DNA of 64,000 nt from Amborella trichopoda (GCF_000471905.2 NW_006499799.1:4205951-4269950); one strand, 5' to 3'. Shown: positions 12,782 to 25,700, counted from the first letter of the stretch. Notes: generated by a model from the letters alone, not told the origin. Made by a program: numbers and translations.

Positions 12782-13429
12782 TTAGGGATCTCCTTCTGGA
12801 ACGTTACAAGCCTCTTGGAATCTCTGTATTTTCTTCGTGATTATGTTGTGGAAACTGGAGCATTCGCTCAGATCATGGCCCCATATTTGATGGTATGGGC
12901 ACCAATGGTTCTTAGTTCCCTGAGAAAGGCGTTGGGGCTGCCTTGCCGGCTTTGGTGTGATTAGTCCTTCTTGAAGCATCATGACGAACAAGGCCCGAAG
13001 AAGATTGGGCGCTTCGTCTTCCTCGTGGACTGTCATTGAGTGGGAAGCTTCTACTTCCCCGAATGCCTTCTTTAGCTCTTCGAGCTTTATCTGGCCCTTC
13101 TGGATTAGGGCTTCGATGATGTCTTTTAGCGTGTAGGATTCCTTTGTGGGTTGGTTTATCCTCTGATGATAAGCACAGTAATTCGCATGGGTGTCGAGTC
13201 CAGCTTGATCAGGGAACTTGGTCTCAGGAAGCTCGATCATGTTCTGTTCCAGTAATAATCGGAGTAATGTGGGAACCCATTCCTTTTCAAAAGGGTAGAC
13301 TTTGTTCTTATGCCTGGCCCAATAATCATCTCTATTAAGGTTCACAGGTGTGGGTACTTGATTGTATGACTGTTGTTGTTTGCCTGCCTGAGGCGTTTTC
13401 GTTGTGCTTACCCCTTTGGAGAGGTCCAA
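12782..13429 (-). pseudogene. gag nucleocapsid-like region (second element)
   Basis: 215-codon minus-strand open stretch with two Cys/His clusters. One is NYCAYHQRINQPTKESYTLK, where the last Cys of the knuckle is lost. The other is WCPYHQIWGHDLSECSSFHN, which keeps C..H..GHD..C. This form of knuckle follows gag in Tat-type plant elements. It lies between the gag core and the protease, as expected. Confidence 0.75.
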
Positions 13430-13783
13430 AGTTTGGGAGGCAGCCTTCTTTAGATCACTGACAATGACGGCTACGCTGATTGCCCCTTTTTGTTGATTTC
13501 CCTGGGCATTGGTCCGAGAGCTACCATTGCCCCGGTTGTTTCTTAGGCTTGAAGATTGTCGTCATTACCGGCCATGGTGGCGTGACAGGCTTTCTATGCG
13601 AACTGGCTTAAAGATCATCTCTAACATGGAGTTTGGATTGAAGGCCTCAACATGTAGAGCAATCTCAGGTCATATGTTTCACACACAGGTCTAGACTGCT
13701 TCCTTCTCAGGCATAAGGTTAGGATGGCGAGCTGATAAATCTCTCCATCTTACTATGAATTGATCGACGGGTTCGTCAGGTTC

Positions 13784-14164
13784 CTAGGTCAAGGTGAGAA
13801 GCTCAATGGTATGAACCTCTCTCTCTACTTCATAGAAGCGTTGGTGGAACAGTTTCTCCATTTTCTCCCAAGTATGTACTGAGTTTGGGAGACTCCAAGC
13901 ATACCACTGAAAAGCCGGGGCATCAAGGGTTTCAACAAACTGACGTAGAAGGAGTCTCCCATCAACCACTGTCTCTCGACATGCTGCTTGAAAATGGGCG
14001 ATATGCTGGTGTGGGGAGGTTGTACCATCGAACACGAGAAACTTCCCTTTCTTGTAGTCTGAGGGAAATGAAACCTGATCAATGTAGGAGGGGTATGACT
14101 TTTGGTAAAGCGTTGTACCCTGTATACCTGGGATATGTCTATTCTTCAAGCTATGGCTAAGCAT
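13784..14164 (-). pseudogene. gag capsid core (second element)
   Basis: Minus-strand stretch with FDGTTSPHQHIAHFQAAC, FVETLDAPAFQWYAWSLPN and WEKMEKLFHQRFYEVER, the order and spacing of the retrotransposon gag domain. Regions upstream (14.4-16.0 kb) carry further minus-strand open stretches rich in Pro, Ser and Gln with no recognisable domain, probably the gag N-terminus and leader. Confidence 0.78.
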
Positions 14165-16319
14165 AGCGTCAATGTCTTCCTGTGAGACGGGGTAAGGGAT
14201 GGAATTGTCCTGTGAGGCGGGAGGAGGAGGCTGCCTTGGAGTTGCATCATCCGAGTGATGGGAATCGGTCTCATGATGGGGTACATTGACTCGGGACCGT
14301 GTGCTTTCTTGCGATCAATCTTCTCCATCATCGCTCGCACCATTTGCTCGAACCTGTCCATGGGTTCCTCCTGGGAGTCGTTAGATTCTATCACAACCAT
14401 AATGCTAACCACTTCCTACGGGCAGTCAGCCTTAGGTGTGGTTGAAGGCTTATGAGTTCGATGAATCACGGGTGGCAGATCGGTCAGCAAAGGCTGTACA
14501 TGCCCCGACTGGACTCGGGTCTTATATGCCGACTATGTGAGGACCGGTTCTTGATGGTCTTGGGACCGTGGCTGCTGAGTGGTTGGGTCATCTTCTACGA
14601 CACTGGCCATGGTGCAGGATTTACGCACTTCTTCTTCAGGCTTCACCATCTGAAGAGGGTAAAAGGGGTTCTGGTGAAGAGGGTCCTCAACATTGGGTGC
14701 CCCAACTGTCTTAGTGGCTTCACTAGTGAGGATTTGCAAACTCCTGTCGCGCTTGGTTTTGAGGCTTTGATGGACCTCACGCAAGAACTGCGATCGCGAT
14801 TGCGGCTGGTTGCCCCTTCTTGCACAAGAGAGAGCCATCTCCATTAGGTGAAGCAATGGGTGTGGGTCAGGTACTGGGGTCAACCTGGGCCAAGGAGGAC
14901 GAAGGACTTGATCTCCCATCAGGTCTTTTCCCAGAGCGCTCTTATGGGCTCTAGAGGCATGACTCAGCTAACGAGGCTGGTTCAAGATGGTACTCTTGGG
15001 GAAGGTCTTCGAGTACCAGGGTTGGAGGTACTTTCCTGAAAGAGGAGGAGCAGGCGGGGGAAGTATCAACTCATGAGGGTGCCTAAGTCAAGAGCGAGGA
15101 GCGGTTCGTGAAGGCGTTGCGTGTGTGCCCCTTGAAGAAGGATCATGGGTGACTTGGGGGTCAGCCCGGGCTCGAACAAGTGGTCTGGCCTTAGGAGGCC
15201 GCGAACCGCGAGCAGGTGTCTGTAAGAGAACAAGTGGAAGCCTGCCCCTTACAGGATGCGCTAGTGTGTACTAAGTAGGAGGACGAGGGGGTCATCTCCC
15301 GTGTGCTCGAGTTGGCGCAACGATGGTGTTGCCTTGAGCAGTGGGATGCATATGCATAACGTGTATAGGACTTGACCCGAGGAGACTTGATTCTGGAGAT
15401 TGACTCGAGGTAACATAAGGGTTGCCCTGAGGTGTGGCTCGAGTGGGTAACATACGAGCCTTAGTGTGTGTGTGCGAGAGGTCGAGACCCCAGGGTCTTC
15501 TCCTCAATGTGTTGGGCCTCTAAGCATAGAGACTCATGGTGGTGCAAGAATGTGGGGGGTAGCCTTGCGACAACCCACAGAAGTAACGACAACTTCCTTG
15601 CCTTTTGCAAAAAGGGACTGGGCAGCCTTTCGGCGTACCTCGGCAATATGTCCGGTAAGTGACTTGTCGGTGACAAGGTGCATGTTGTGAGTGGCAGCAG
15701 ACGTGCTGCCAATACAGAGTGCTCTGGTGGAGATTCCACCCGAGCCAAGAGATGGGGAGTTAGGGACCTTTAAGCCCCTTCTCACACCTATCCAGGTTAA
15801 GACTTGAGAGCTAGCCATTGGGTCTTTGCTCAGAAGGAAAGTTGGGAACGAAGTTCGAGAAAATTGTTCCAGGGGGGACGCTCGCGAATATGGGGATGAG
15901 AAAATCCCCGATCCGGATAAATGGGTTAAGAAACCTAGAAGCCATGTCTGTGCAAAAAAACAAAAAACAAAGGAGAGACTAGCCAAAAAAGGACAATCCA
16001 ACGAAGGGGTAATGTATCCCTAGTGGAGTCATCAAGCTAGTTAGGTACCTCGATCTCGCCCTGTGGGTCGGGATGACCTAGTTTCATGCATCTTGAGTTT
16101 TTGGGGAACCCTGGACTAGAGACCACTCTCTTAGGAACCTTATTAGCAAACAAGGGCAAGTATATCAACCGATGAGAAAGGAATTTTAATGTGAAGCGAG
16201 ACACACCTCACCTGGGTGCGTGATTCACTTGGGTTGACTCGTGTGAGCGTCCTCTTAGATCACGTCGGAAAGCCCCCAGTCCTACGATTGGTTCAGAATC
16301 GCCGTCCTTGACATGTACT

Positions 16320-18300
16320 CTCATGTTTCTGCAATCACACACATAGTTAATTTACAAGACAAGTGGGCCAAGGGACCCCACCTTATATTTGGGTAAATGC
16401 ACAAGGGCATGTACATTCAAAAGAAGAAAGGGAAGGAACGAGATGAAGATTTGGGGTAATAAGAGGAGAAGAAAGAGATAGAATAAAGGAAAGGGGAAGA
16501 GAAGAATTTGACCAAGTGGCTAGACTAACAGAGTAACTAGACCAGCAAGTGATTGGCCCGACGTATTAGCAAGACGAGCATGGTAACTTAGACCGGCACG
16601 ACGGCAATACTACTCGACAATAGAACAATCACCAACTAGTCTTTACACGATGGCTTGCCTGTCGTGGTAGTAAGATAGGCGTAGTAACTCAGACCGACAC
16701 GGCGGCAATACTGTTGTATGAAGGGACTACCATGAGAGTGTTAATCTTAACCTTCCTTGGTCAAACAAGAGATGAAGAAGAAAGAAGAGAGAGGTGAAAG
16801 AGAGGGAGAAGAGAAAAAAGGAGAGAAGTAAGAAGTAAGAAGAGAGAAAGATGGAGGGGAGGAGAGAAAAAGAGAGATGAGAGGAGGAGAGAGAAAATTA
16901 TCTTCACTAAAGAGTACCAGACTTTTTCTTCTCTCTCCTCTCTCTCTCTCTCCATGACGTGCCCACAATTTCAATATGAAACTCTCAAAGTATATTCATG
17001 AGATTGAAAAATGAGGGATCCTTTTACAATTAGGATTAGCATGTATTTATAGAATTGAGGCCAAACATGGGTGGATGCCCAAAATTTAGCCTAATTGATG
17101 ATAATTACAATTTATTTGAATTAACGAAAAATCTAAAAGTGGGTGCAAAAGAACAGTTTTGCCCCTGTCCAACAATACATGGAATTTCAAAACAGTCCCT
17201 GCTGCTACCCTATAACATGTGTGATCGTCCATGGATGATTTGGGGTTGCTCCGGCGTCCGTTTGGCTTAAAGATGATTGCTTTCTTGTCGAGCTCAGCAT
17301 GACTATCGATTTGATATCAACTTCGAACCACAGATCTCATTTTTAAGCCACAATCATGCGACTCAAAATTTGTAAAGATCTTGAAAACTTATGATAGATA
17401 GTATACTTGTTTCTTGATGTTTTTCTTTGGTTTTTTCGTTGAATTGCACTGAGCATACCGTCAAACGCAGCTCAATTTCATGCCCAGACGAAGATTTTGT
17501 CGTCTTGGGTTTTTGTCCAGAATTTGAAAATCCGGCGATTAGAATGTACAGCAACTTTGACGCCTTGGTGTGTCGAATCCAACCCATTCATCGTACTCAG
17601 GGTTCGGACCAAACATAGCCTCAGACCTTACATACATAATGTAATTGGTTTCTCGTCGATCGAGTACGTGAGTGTCATGATATGGCCGCTTGAGCGAGGC
17701 GTGTTGCTGCTGAATTTTTTGTAACTGTCTTCATAAATCACCAACTTCTCTCTAGTTTTCTCCCTGCTCAGGTATCATCACGGGGTGTGCCACGTATCAA
17801 AACGCTCGTCTTGACAAGACGAACACACTCACAAAATTTGAGCGCGATCTAACTCGTAACGAGTGAGATATGGGTCTTCGAAGTTGTTACTCGTGACTGT
17901 GCAAATCAGTCTCCTTTAATGGAGATTGGTGTAGGGAGGCCACACAGGAATAACGTGCGGCCTACTCCTTTTTAATGTTTCACCCATAACTTTGTCCTGG
18001 AACGTCTGTTTAAGTCGAAACTTAACCCTTAGAGGTTTTCGACCATGCCAGATCCAATAGGGTTGGTTCCACAGCTGTTTGATGGATCAAAAATAGAGTT
18101 CTAGTTACGGGGTCCGTTTCAGGGTGTTAGAGGCTGATTTTTCCAAAATTGTTTATTTGTTTGCATTACCTTAAACATGTCGGATTGCGATGAAACTTGG
18201 CAAGTGTCCTTTTGGAATGCTTAGGAAGATTTAACTTGTTATGGGAAAATTCTGAGGCTGTTAGGAATTCCATTGTATACCATGGCTTTATTGACCGGCT
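16320..18300 (-). promoter_or_regulatory. possible LTR/promoter region of the second gypsy element
   Basis: No coding sequence. The minus strand has a TATA-like box CTATAAATA (17052-17044), followed by a GA/CT-rich tract (16940-16767 on the plus strand). Two ~100-bp-spaced copies of a GTAACT(T/C)AGACCG(G/A)CAC word lie near 16580 and 16685. Placed upstream of the minus-strand gag, this fits a 5' LTR, but LTR ends could not be found. Confidence 0.3.
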
Positions 18301-19189
18301 TCTCTTTTATTCCACATGGGGACACAAGGTGCTAAAAAATGTATTCAAACATCTACAATAAAAAAGAAGCTTCCTCGTCAAGTTTGGGGCTCCAACTGTC
18401 AGTCGCGATCACCTAATCATCCTTCCTCAAATCACGAGTTATCACTCTATATTAAAGAAAGTCAAAAGAATAAGCTATGAAGCCCAGCAAGTAGATCAAA
18501 ATGTCATGCATTCCTGCCTATACACCGTTATTCATAACCTTTCCCAAGATTTATGTAGGTTTTACGACATGGGGTTATGCATCACAGTTCTTTTTATTAG
18601 CAATGTATCGTGAGTAATTTCTTTCATGATGGAGCAAGCACAAATCAGATATCTGATATCACATGAGCGAGCAGTTTATCAAATATTTCCATCAAAATAA
18701 CAGATCAATAGTTAAGGCAAACATATAATAACTGTAGGAAATCCTAATATCACATATTCCCGAAGTAGAAGCCCTATCAATCGGGCCAAGCCAATCCCCT
18801 TGCTTAGGACTTCTACCCTTACTCAAGAGGGAAAATAATGACAAATGGAAGAACCATTTCGTAATGCCTTCACACACACAGCCCCCAGCACGCTTTAGAG
18901 CTTTTGATAAGTGATGGCCTTACTAGACATTACCCCTTATGCCACCTTGGCTAGGAGTGTTACACCTTTTAGTTGCCAATCACTATGAATGGGGGAGCGA
19001 CCACCCAAACATCATCTGCCCCTACTCCCATCCTATCATGGGGAGTAAGAGAGGTCACAAGTCAGGTAATGCAATATGCTCAAAGCATGTCGAGAAATCA
19101 CATATCACCTCATGGTCATGAAATACACTCAAAGCATGCCAAGATATCTCATAGTTAGATCATGCAATACACCCAAAGCAGGCTGAAAA

Positions 19190-19375
19190 GTCACAAGTCA
19201 CATATCACATATCTCATAACTGACCACACATGTCTTACCACATATCACATAACTGATCACACAAGTCTTATCACATATCACATATCACATAGCTGACCAC
19301 ACAGGTCTTATCACATATCACATGTCACATAACTAACCACACAAGTCTTATCACATATCACATGTCACATAACTG
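19190..19375. repeat. ~40-bp satellite CACATATCACATAACTGACC
   Basis: Four to five imperfect units built from CACATATCACAT, AACTGACCACACA and GTCTTAT. They lie inside copy A where copy B carries the ~50-bp array at 21.9-22.4 kb. Confidence 0.75.
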
Positions 19376-21174
19376 TCCCAAAAATCATGCACACATATCA
19401 CAACAGAGCATGTATCATGATCATGTACACATATCATAACAAAGCATGTATTATTACATGCTTCTATATCTTAACAGAGCATATGTCATTATCATGCTTT
19501 CACATCACAATAGAGCATTTCATATCATAAACAAAAACATACGTTCATTTCATAATAGAATATGCCTTATTGTCATGCATTCATTTCATAATTGACGATG
19601 TCTTACTATATGCATTCTTATCATCACTGAGCATGCCTTTCTACGTGCATTCAAATCGTAGCAGGGTATGCTTCCACATTATAACAAAGTACACCTTATT
19701 ATCATAACATGACATGTATTCATATTCATAACAGAGCAAGCACTTGTGTTCATAATAGAGCATGTCATACTATCTAGCGCACATTTCTCATTAGTAACAC
19801 ATTTCCATGCTCACATAAAACATCAGCGTGCTATGCATAAAATCATATTACCATGCTTATTAGTTTGAAAGACATTATCATGGTTTATCATGTATATAAA
19901 CCGACCACCAAGCTCATTAGCTCAAAAGATATCATCATACCTTTTTTCTGGTTTTGTCACAATGAATAGGGTCCACCTTTAGAGGCATATCATGGGATTC
20001 AAAATAATTTGGACTTGGGACCACTTTTATAACAATGTAGACTCATTAAAACACAAATTTTGAGTAGGGAATGACCCTTAAATATCTACCTAAAGCTTGA
20101 CAAATGGTTGGTGATCTTGCGTGAAACTTCTGGCCTTTCACAGCAGAAAATACAGGATGATACCTTAATGGAAAATTGGACATAACTTTCTAATACCAGG
20201 AATTTGATCATACTTCTAGAAAAAATTTCAAAATAGATTCATACACCTTTCATTTCGAAGTAGATTGAGCTTATTCTAACATATTTTGGCCAATGAACAA
20301 TGCTACATAATACATGTGATAGTTCTGGAAAATTCAGCAGAAGATCTAGTGTGGCATCCTTACAGAAAAATGAACATAACTTTCAAATCACATAAAATTT
20401 GGTCATTATTCCAAGACCATTTTCAAAATAGATTCATACATATTTTATTAAGAAGTGGTTTGAGCTCATTCTGACATATTTTGATAAGTGAACGATGCTA
20501 CACAAAAACACGCAGGGTTCTTGGAAATTCATTTCACACTTATGACATACTTCAGAAAATGACTGATAATTTTCAAACCAAAAGAGGTATTCACATGAGG
20601 TCTTTTCCACCTTAAAATAGATTCAAGTGGGTAATTTCTCACAAAATTTCATAATCAACAGAGATATTTTCAATGCTCAAACAGTTACTCAAATAGAAGT
20701 CACAGTTCTGGAAACAGAGTACATACTTAGCAAAATTTCAGCAACATATTTCCACACCCATTTTCACAATCACACTCAAAGTTTACATTTTGACAAACTA
20801 ATTTAGCATGCATCAATCAAGGCATGAAAACATGGAAGTTAGATCCACTTACTGCACTTAAATGAAGATCCAAAGTGCTCTACATAGGTTCACTTCAATG
20901 CCAAGCTCCCAGGATGGGTTCAATCTTAAGTCTTAAGGCTAGAGAGGGAGGGCGTGGGTGACAAGGCAAGGATAAGAGAGAGAGAAAAACCCCATGGAGG
21001 GGTGTGAAGGTGGTATAAATAGGCAAAAGGGTTGGCAACAAACACAATGACAAGTGGTACACAAGGCAACATGCAAAGGACAAGTGGTGCACAAAAGCAA
21101 CAGGCAAAGGACAGTGGTGCACAAGGTAGCATGCAAACAAACATGAGAGAGGGAAGAAGTTTCCTGTGGATTGT

Positions 21175-21470
21175 CGCACACCCAGTAGCGTCGCACGGTG
21201 GCAATGCGCAATGTCGCATCGCACACGGTGGCAATGCACACAGCGGCATCGCGCACAACGGCAACACGCTCGACGGCATCGCGCACGACAATAACGTGCA
21301 GGACGACATTGTTCATGGTGGCAACACACGTTGCAGCATCGCGCATGGTGGCATCACGCACGGTGACAACGTGCAAGACGACATGGTGCACGGCGACAAT
21401 GCGCTCGATGGCATCGCACATGGTGGCAACGCGCACGGTGGCAGCTCAGCGCACTCGACAACAACGCCGC
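21175..21470. repeat. GC-rich ~15-bp minisatellite
   Basis: Many imperfect units of the type GCGCACGGTGGCAAC. The repeat makes long open stretches in several frames (for example 21032-21520 on + and 20895-21436 on -), which are by-products of a period that is a multiple of three rather than genes. It lies at the 3' end of copy A. Confidence 0.85.
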
Positions 21471-21934
21471 GAGCTCGACAACATTTGCACGTCTGGTCAC
21501 CCGTGCTGACGACTCGCTGACGCACCACCATATACCGGAAAAGTCTAGGTCCTTACACTCTCCTACTCCTGAAGTAGAAGCCTCATAGCACCACCAACGG
21601 CCCACCCCATTGCGTAATGCCTCACACATGCACATAGTCTCAACGCACTTTGGGGCTTTTGATAGACAGAGGCCTTGCAAGACGCGACCCTCTCTTTGCC
21701 CTTCAGGCTGGAGGGCGTTACACTACCAAATGGGTCCTAATGGATAGTGCCTCACACAGATTTTTGGGGGGCACGAGCCTCCCAAACATTCACAGCCTAA
21801 CTTGCATCCTATCATGGAGAGTCAGGGAAAGATCTCAGTTGCCGGCACAATCAGTCACACAGTATGTGCCCTTCCCATATCCAATAGTTATTAGCATCAT
21901 CATTCACACAGTAGGTGCCCATCCACCTATCACA

Positions 21935-22440
21935 TAGCATGAGATCTCAGCTGCCGACACAATCATTCACACAATATGTGCCCACGGCATGAGATCTCAG
22001 TTGTCGGCACCATCATTCTCAGAGTTGGTGCCCATCCACGTATCACATAACATGAGATCTGCCGGCACCATCATTCACACAGTAGGTGCGTAGATCTCAA
22101 CTGCCGGCATAATCATTCACACAGTATGTGCCCATCATTCACAGATCTCAGCTGTTAGCATAATCATTCACACATTATGTGCCCATCATTCACAGATCTC
22201 AAAGGTCGGCACTCACACAAAATGTGCCCATCATTCATAGATCTCAGCTGCCGGCACAATCATTCACACAATATGTGCCCATCATTCATAGATCTCAGAT
22301 GCCGGCACATCATGCACAAAGTATGTGCCCATCATTCAAAGATCTCAACTGTCGGCACAATCATTCACACAGTATGTTCCCATCATTCACAGATCTCAAC
22401 TGTCAGCACAATCATTCACATAGTATGTGCCCATCCGTAC
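21935..22440. repeat. ~50-bp tandem array GATCTCAGCTGCCGGCACAA
   Basis: About ten units of AGATCTCA(G/A)CTG(C/T)CGGCA..ATCATTCACACA.TATGTGCCCATCATTCAC. Open stretches across it (22177-22607, +) are repeat by-products. Confidence 0.88.
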
Positions 22441-23706
22441 ATATCATATCACACAGCATGTGCTCATTCGCACATATCATATCACACAAGATGTGTCCAC
22501 CAGTACTTATCACACAACATATGCCTACTAGCACATATCACACAGAGGCATGTTATACATATACTCACATGAAACATCAACATGTCCAAAGCATGTTATG
22601 CGTATAATCATACCATCATGCTCATTAGCTCAAGAGGCATCATCATGTTAATATCATATTGTATATCAATGTAATAGATATCATTATGTCATATCATCAA
22701 GCTTATTAGCTCAAAAGACATCATCATGTTAATATCATATTATATATCAATGCAATAGACATCACAACATTGTCTTTCTATTTTTTCAATATAAACACAG
22801 TCCACATTTGAAGGTATATCATGAGACTCAAAGATCATTTAAACCTGAAACTAATTTTATTACAATCTAGGCTCATGAAAAGATAACTTTCGTATAGAGG
22901 GTAACCTCAAATATTGATCTAAAGTTTGTCACACGGTTTGATGTTCTTGGGTGAAGTTTCTGTTTTGCACTACAGAAAATCCAGGGTGACACCCTAATAG
23001 AAAAACGACCACAACTTTCAAACCACATGGAATTTTATCATGATTTCAAAAAAAAATTCAAAATAGATTCATATATCTATCATTTAAAAGTGGTTTGACC
23101 TCATTCTAGTATATTTTGTTTAATAAAAAGCTTCACACAAAAACATGTTAAATCTCTGAAATTTTATTTCACAAATCTGTCATGCTTTAGAAAATGGTTA
23201 ATAACTTTCAAACCAAATGAGATATTAATAAGGGGTTTTTTCCATGCTGAAACATTTTCAATGGGCTACCAACCTATCAAACTTCATATTCTAAGGTGAG
23301 GTTTAAGGTACCCAAATGATTTCTCAAACATGTGCTATAAATCTAGAAATCACAACACACTTTAGAAGGATTTCAGTAGCATGCACCCGCACTCACACTC
23401 ACACCCATACTTATACTTAAGTTTCATATTTTGATTAGGTATGGAAACATGCATTAACATAAGTGTGAAGTCATGGAAACTAGATCCACTTACCTATTCC
23501 CATTGAAATCCCAAAGTGTTCCACCAGCTTCACCTTGAATGCCAAGCTCTAAAGGATTGGGTTCAAGCTTAAGGGATTAAGGCTTGGGGAGCTTTAAAAG
23601 GCTTAAGGGAAGAAAAGGAGAATGTGGGTGTAAGAGGGGAAGTGACAAGAGAGAGAGAGAAAACCCAAATTCATGAGTGGGTGGGGAGTATAAATAAGTA
23701 TGGATG

Positions 23707-23739
23707 GTGGAAACATGCATGTGCCACATGACACTCATG

Positions 23740-23808
<69 letters not shown>

Positions 23809-23933
23809 AGTAACTAGTAGTAGGTAGGTAGGTAGGAGTACGTAGCGTAGTACGTCGTACGACGTACGTACGTACGTACGTACGTACGTACGTACGTACG
23901 ANNNNNNNNNNNNNNNNNNNNGACGAGACGAGA

Positions 23934-23985
<52 letters not shown>

Positions 23986-24140
23986 ATGTAAAATACAATG
24001 ATGGGGTGGAAGCATGCATGTGCCACATGGCACTCATGCATGAAGAGAGAGAGAGCAAGGATGGAAAACATAATGATGGGGTGGAAGTATGCATGTGCCA
24101 CATGGTACTCATGCATGAAGAGAGAGAGAGCAAGTATGAG
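23707..24140. repeat. ~72-bp tandem repeat with (GA)n tracts and a 20-N gap
   Basis: GTGGAA.CATGCATGTGCCACATG..ACTCATGCATG recurs at 23707, 24004 and 24076, each followed by a GA run. Long (GA)n tracts run at about 23746-23806 and 23938-23984. Bases 23902-23921 are N. The sequence next to the gap (23815-23937) is a run of GTA/ACGT words unlike anything else here and is probably an assembly artefact. Confidence 0.85.
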
Positions 24141-24169
24141 AGAGAAGAAGAAGCACCCCTAGATCACCA

Positions 24170-24430
24170 AACACCACTCATGCTCAGCAGCGCGCTCAAT
24201 CGTTTGCACTCTCAAAGCGCATCTGTCCACCCGTGCTAGCCAGCGTGCTCACCCGTTCGCGCTCTCAATGCGTGTCTGTCCACCCGCGCTCATCAGCGCG
24301 CTCATCCATCTGCACTCGCAGTAGCGCACTTATCCATTCGTGCGTAACAGTGCACATAACCGCCAGCACGCTTGACCATCCGCCCTCTCCATGCACGTCA
24401 GTCCACTCGCGCCATCGACTCGCCAGCACA
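24170..24430. repeat. ~60-bp minisatellite at the end of copy B
   Basis: Units containing (C/T)AGCGCGCTCA, TTCGCGCTCTCAATGCG and TCTGTCCACCCGCGCT recur three to four times. It occupies the position that the unrelated 15-bp minisatellite holds in copy A. Confidence 0.7.
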
Positions 24431-24465
24431 CAACAATTACCCCGAAAAAGTCTCGATCCTTACAC

Positions 24466-25250
24466 ACGAATTATTCTATCCAAAATATTGAAGCATAAAG
24501 CAGTTATTTATTTCCTATGTACTCCTAAAACCACAAGCGTTTGCAAAATGTTCAATACCATACAAGTTAACACACAAGAAGATCTACCCTTTCTTAAGAT
24601 ATTGCTATATCTCTCACAAATATGTACTGAAAACTATCTAAGAGTATCAAAGTTGACACACAATACAATATAATGAAAAATCTGCTCAACATTCAAAACA
24701 AAGCAATACATCAACAATCTATGCAAATGTGCTACCTCTCAATCACAGTTATGTAAAATTTCTCACAAGCACAAAATTTCATCATAGACACTAAAAAAAA
24801 AAAATTAACTCAATACATCCTCATGTATAAATTTTTAGTTCTAAAAAAGACCCTAAATTTCTAGTTCTTAAAACCTAAAATTTCTAAATTCTTATACAAA
24901 CAATATCGCCCTACAAATTAACTCAAATTAATGAGAAAGAACTAGTGTGCTTGAGTATAAACCCTAAATCAAAATCTTGTACTACTTAAATTTCTAAAAT
25001 CAACCCACAAATCATTGTATACATACCTTTACTATAGATCAGAAATCTACAAAATGCCTTCAAAATATGAGAAATGCCATCAAAGCCCTGTGATGATACT
25101 TGAGCTTCTACTATAATCCAAAGTTAGGGTTAGGTTTTTTGTGAAAGAGTGCTTTTTTGATATGTGCAAAGGAGTAGCTTTGAGACTCACATACACATAG
25201 CAGAGTATGGGACGCAGAGAAGAGAACATAAGTGTTTAAATTGATGGGTC
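24466..25250. other. gene-free AT-rich stretch
   Basis: No coding sense, repeat structure or RNA gene was recognised. It separates the tandem repeats from the upstream region of the lipin gene. Confidence 0.5.
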
Positions 25251-25286
25251 CACTTTCGGTTTTTCAAGAATTGAAATGAGGCACAC

Positions 25287-25339
25287 TTCGATTTTTGAAA
25301 AACCGAAATTCCAAAAATTTCGGTTCTTCAAAAATCGAA
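25287..25339. repeat. near-perfect hairpin, 23-bp arms, 7-base loop
   Basis: TTCGATTTTTGAAAAACC.. (25287-25309) is the reverse complement of 25317-25339 with one mismatch. A further copy of the left-arm complement lies at 25254-25267 (14 bp, perfect). It may be a MITE core; it lies about 0.9 kb upstream of the presumed transcription start of the lipin gene. Confidence 0.75.
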
Positions 25340-25484
25340 ATAGCGTAAAAACATATTTTTTTTAAAAAAAATCGTTATGAAGTGAAAAAAACGGACATGC
25401 GAGTAATAATAGAAACTATTTGGTATTTTGGTAATAACACAAACTATAACGAATATTTATGTAATTTTTCCTAAAAAATATTAC

Positions 25485-25700
25485 TAAGGAAAATTGTTTC
25501 ATGTGGGCTAGACCGCATTTCTACAATATGCGGTCCAAAGGTATAAAGCATTCATCCTAAAGATGGATGCAAATAGGTGGTCCATCTAATGACAATTGTA
25601 ACTAATGGTCCAAATGTTTTTTTAATATAATTATTATTTTTAGTTTTCAATTTTTTTTTCCTGATATTCATGATCTTCATGTTAAACACTATATATTCTC
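25485..25700. repeat. MITE-like repeat, second copy of the family at 39554-39851
   Basis: GGAAAATT.TTTCATG.GGGCT.GACCGCATTTCTAC followed by ATGCGGTC, a CATCCAT block, a GGTCCAAATG block, an AT tract and TATTCATGATC is shared in order with 39554-39760. The outer limits of this copy are not fixed. Confidence 0.65.

Larger units (their letters stand above)
10531..16320 (-). mobile_element. second Ty3/gypsy element, gag-protease part only
   Basis: Minus-strand gag (14164-13784), a nucleocapsid-like region (13429-12782) and protease (11418-10819, coding sense continuing to about 10657) are in order. The sequence then stops being coding and meets the LTR of the first element at 10530. The most economical reading is that the first element inserted into this one, leaving the missing RT and integrase off the left edge. 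A gag-protease-only element is the alternative. The right limit is not defined. Confidence 0.65.
18745..21555. repeat. 2.8-kb repeat, copy A
   Basis: First of two diverged head-to-tail copies. Landmarks shared with copy B, in the same order, are GAAGTAGAAGCC at the start and a GAGCTTTTGATA..GGCCTT block followed by GTGTTACACC. A CCAC.TTTAGAGG.ATATCATG block lies near 19975, the word ATGCCAAGCTC near 20900, a TATAAATA box near 21013, and AAAAGTCTAGGTCCTTACAC at the end. No protein-coding sense was recognised. Confidence 0.72.
21556..24465. repeat. 2.9-kb repeat, copy B
   Basis: Second copy of the repeat at 18745-21555, with the same landmarks in the same order. These are GAAGTAGAAGCC at 21572, the GGGCTTTTGATAG block at 21650 and GGCGTTACAC at 21715. 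ATGCCAAGCTC follows near 23540, GTATAAATAAG near 23690 and AAAAGTCTCGATCCTTACAC at the end. The assembly gap is inside it. Confidence 0.72.

Noticed and set aside
20895-21520. Several long overlapping open frames on both strands
   Set aside because: They follow a 15-bp minisatellite whose period keeps all frames open; composition is repetitive and there is no domain.
21900-22440. Array with regular ~50-bp spacing, considered as CRISPR-like
   Set aside because: Units are imperfect tandem repeats without distinct spacers, in a plant genome.
23671-24133. Ser/Leu-rich open frames
   Set aside because: They are translations of (GA)n tracts, ACGT runs and the N gap.
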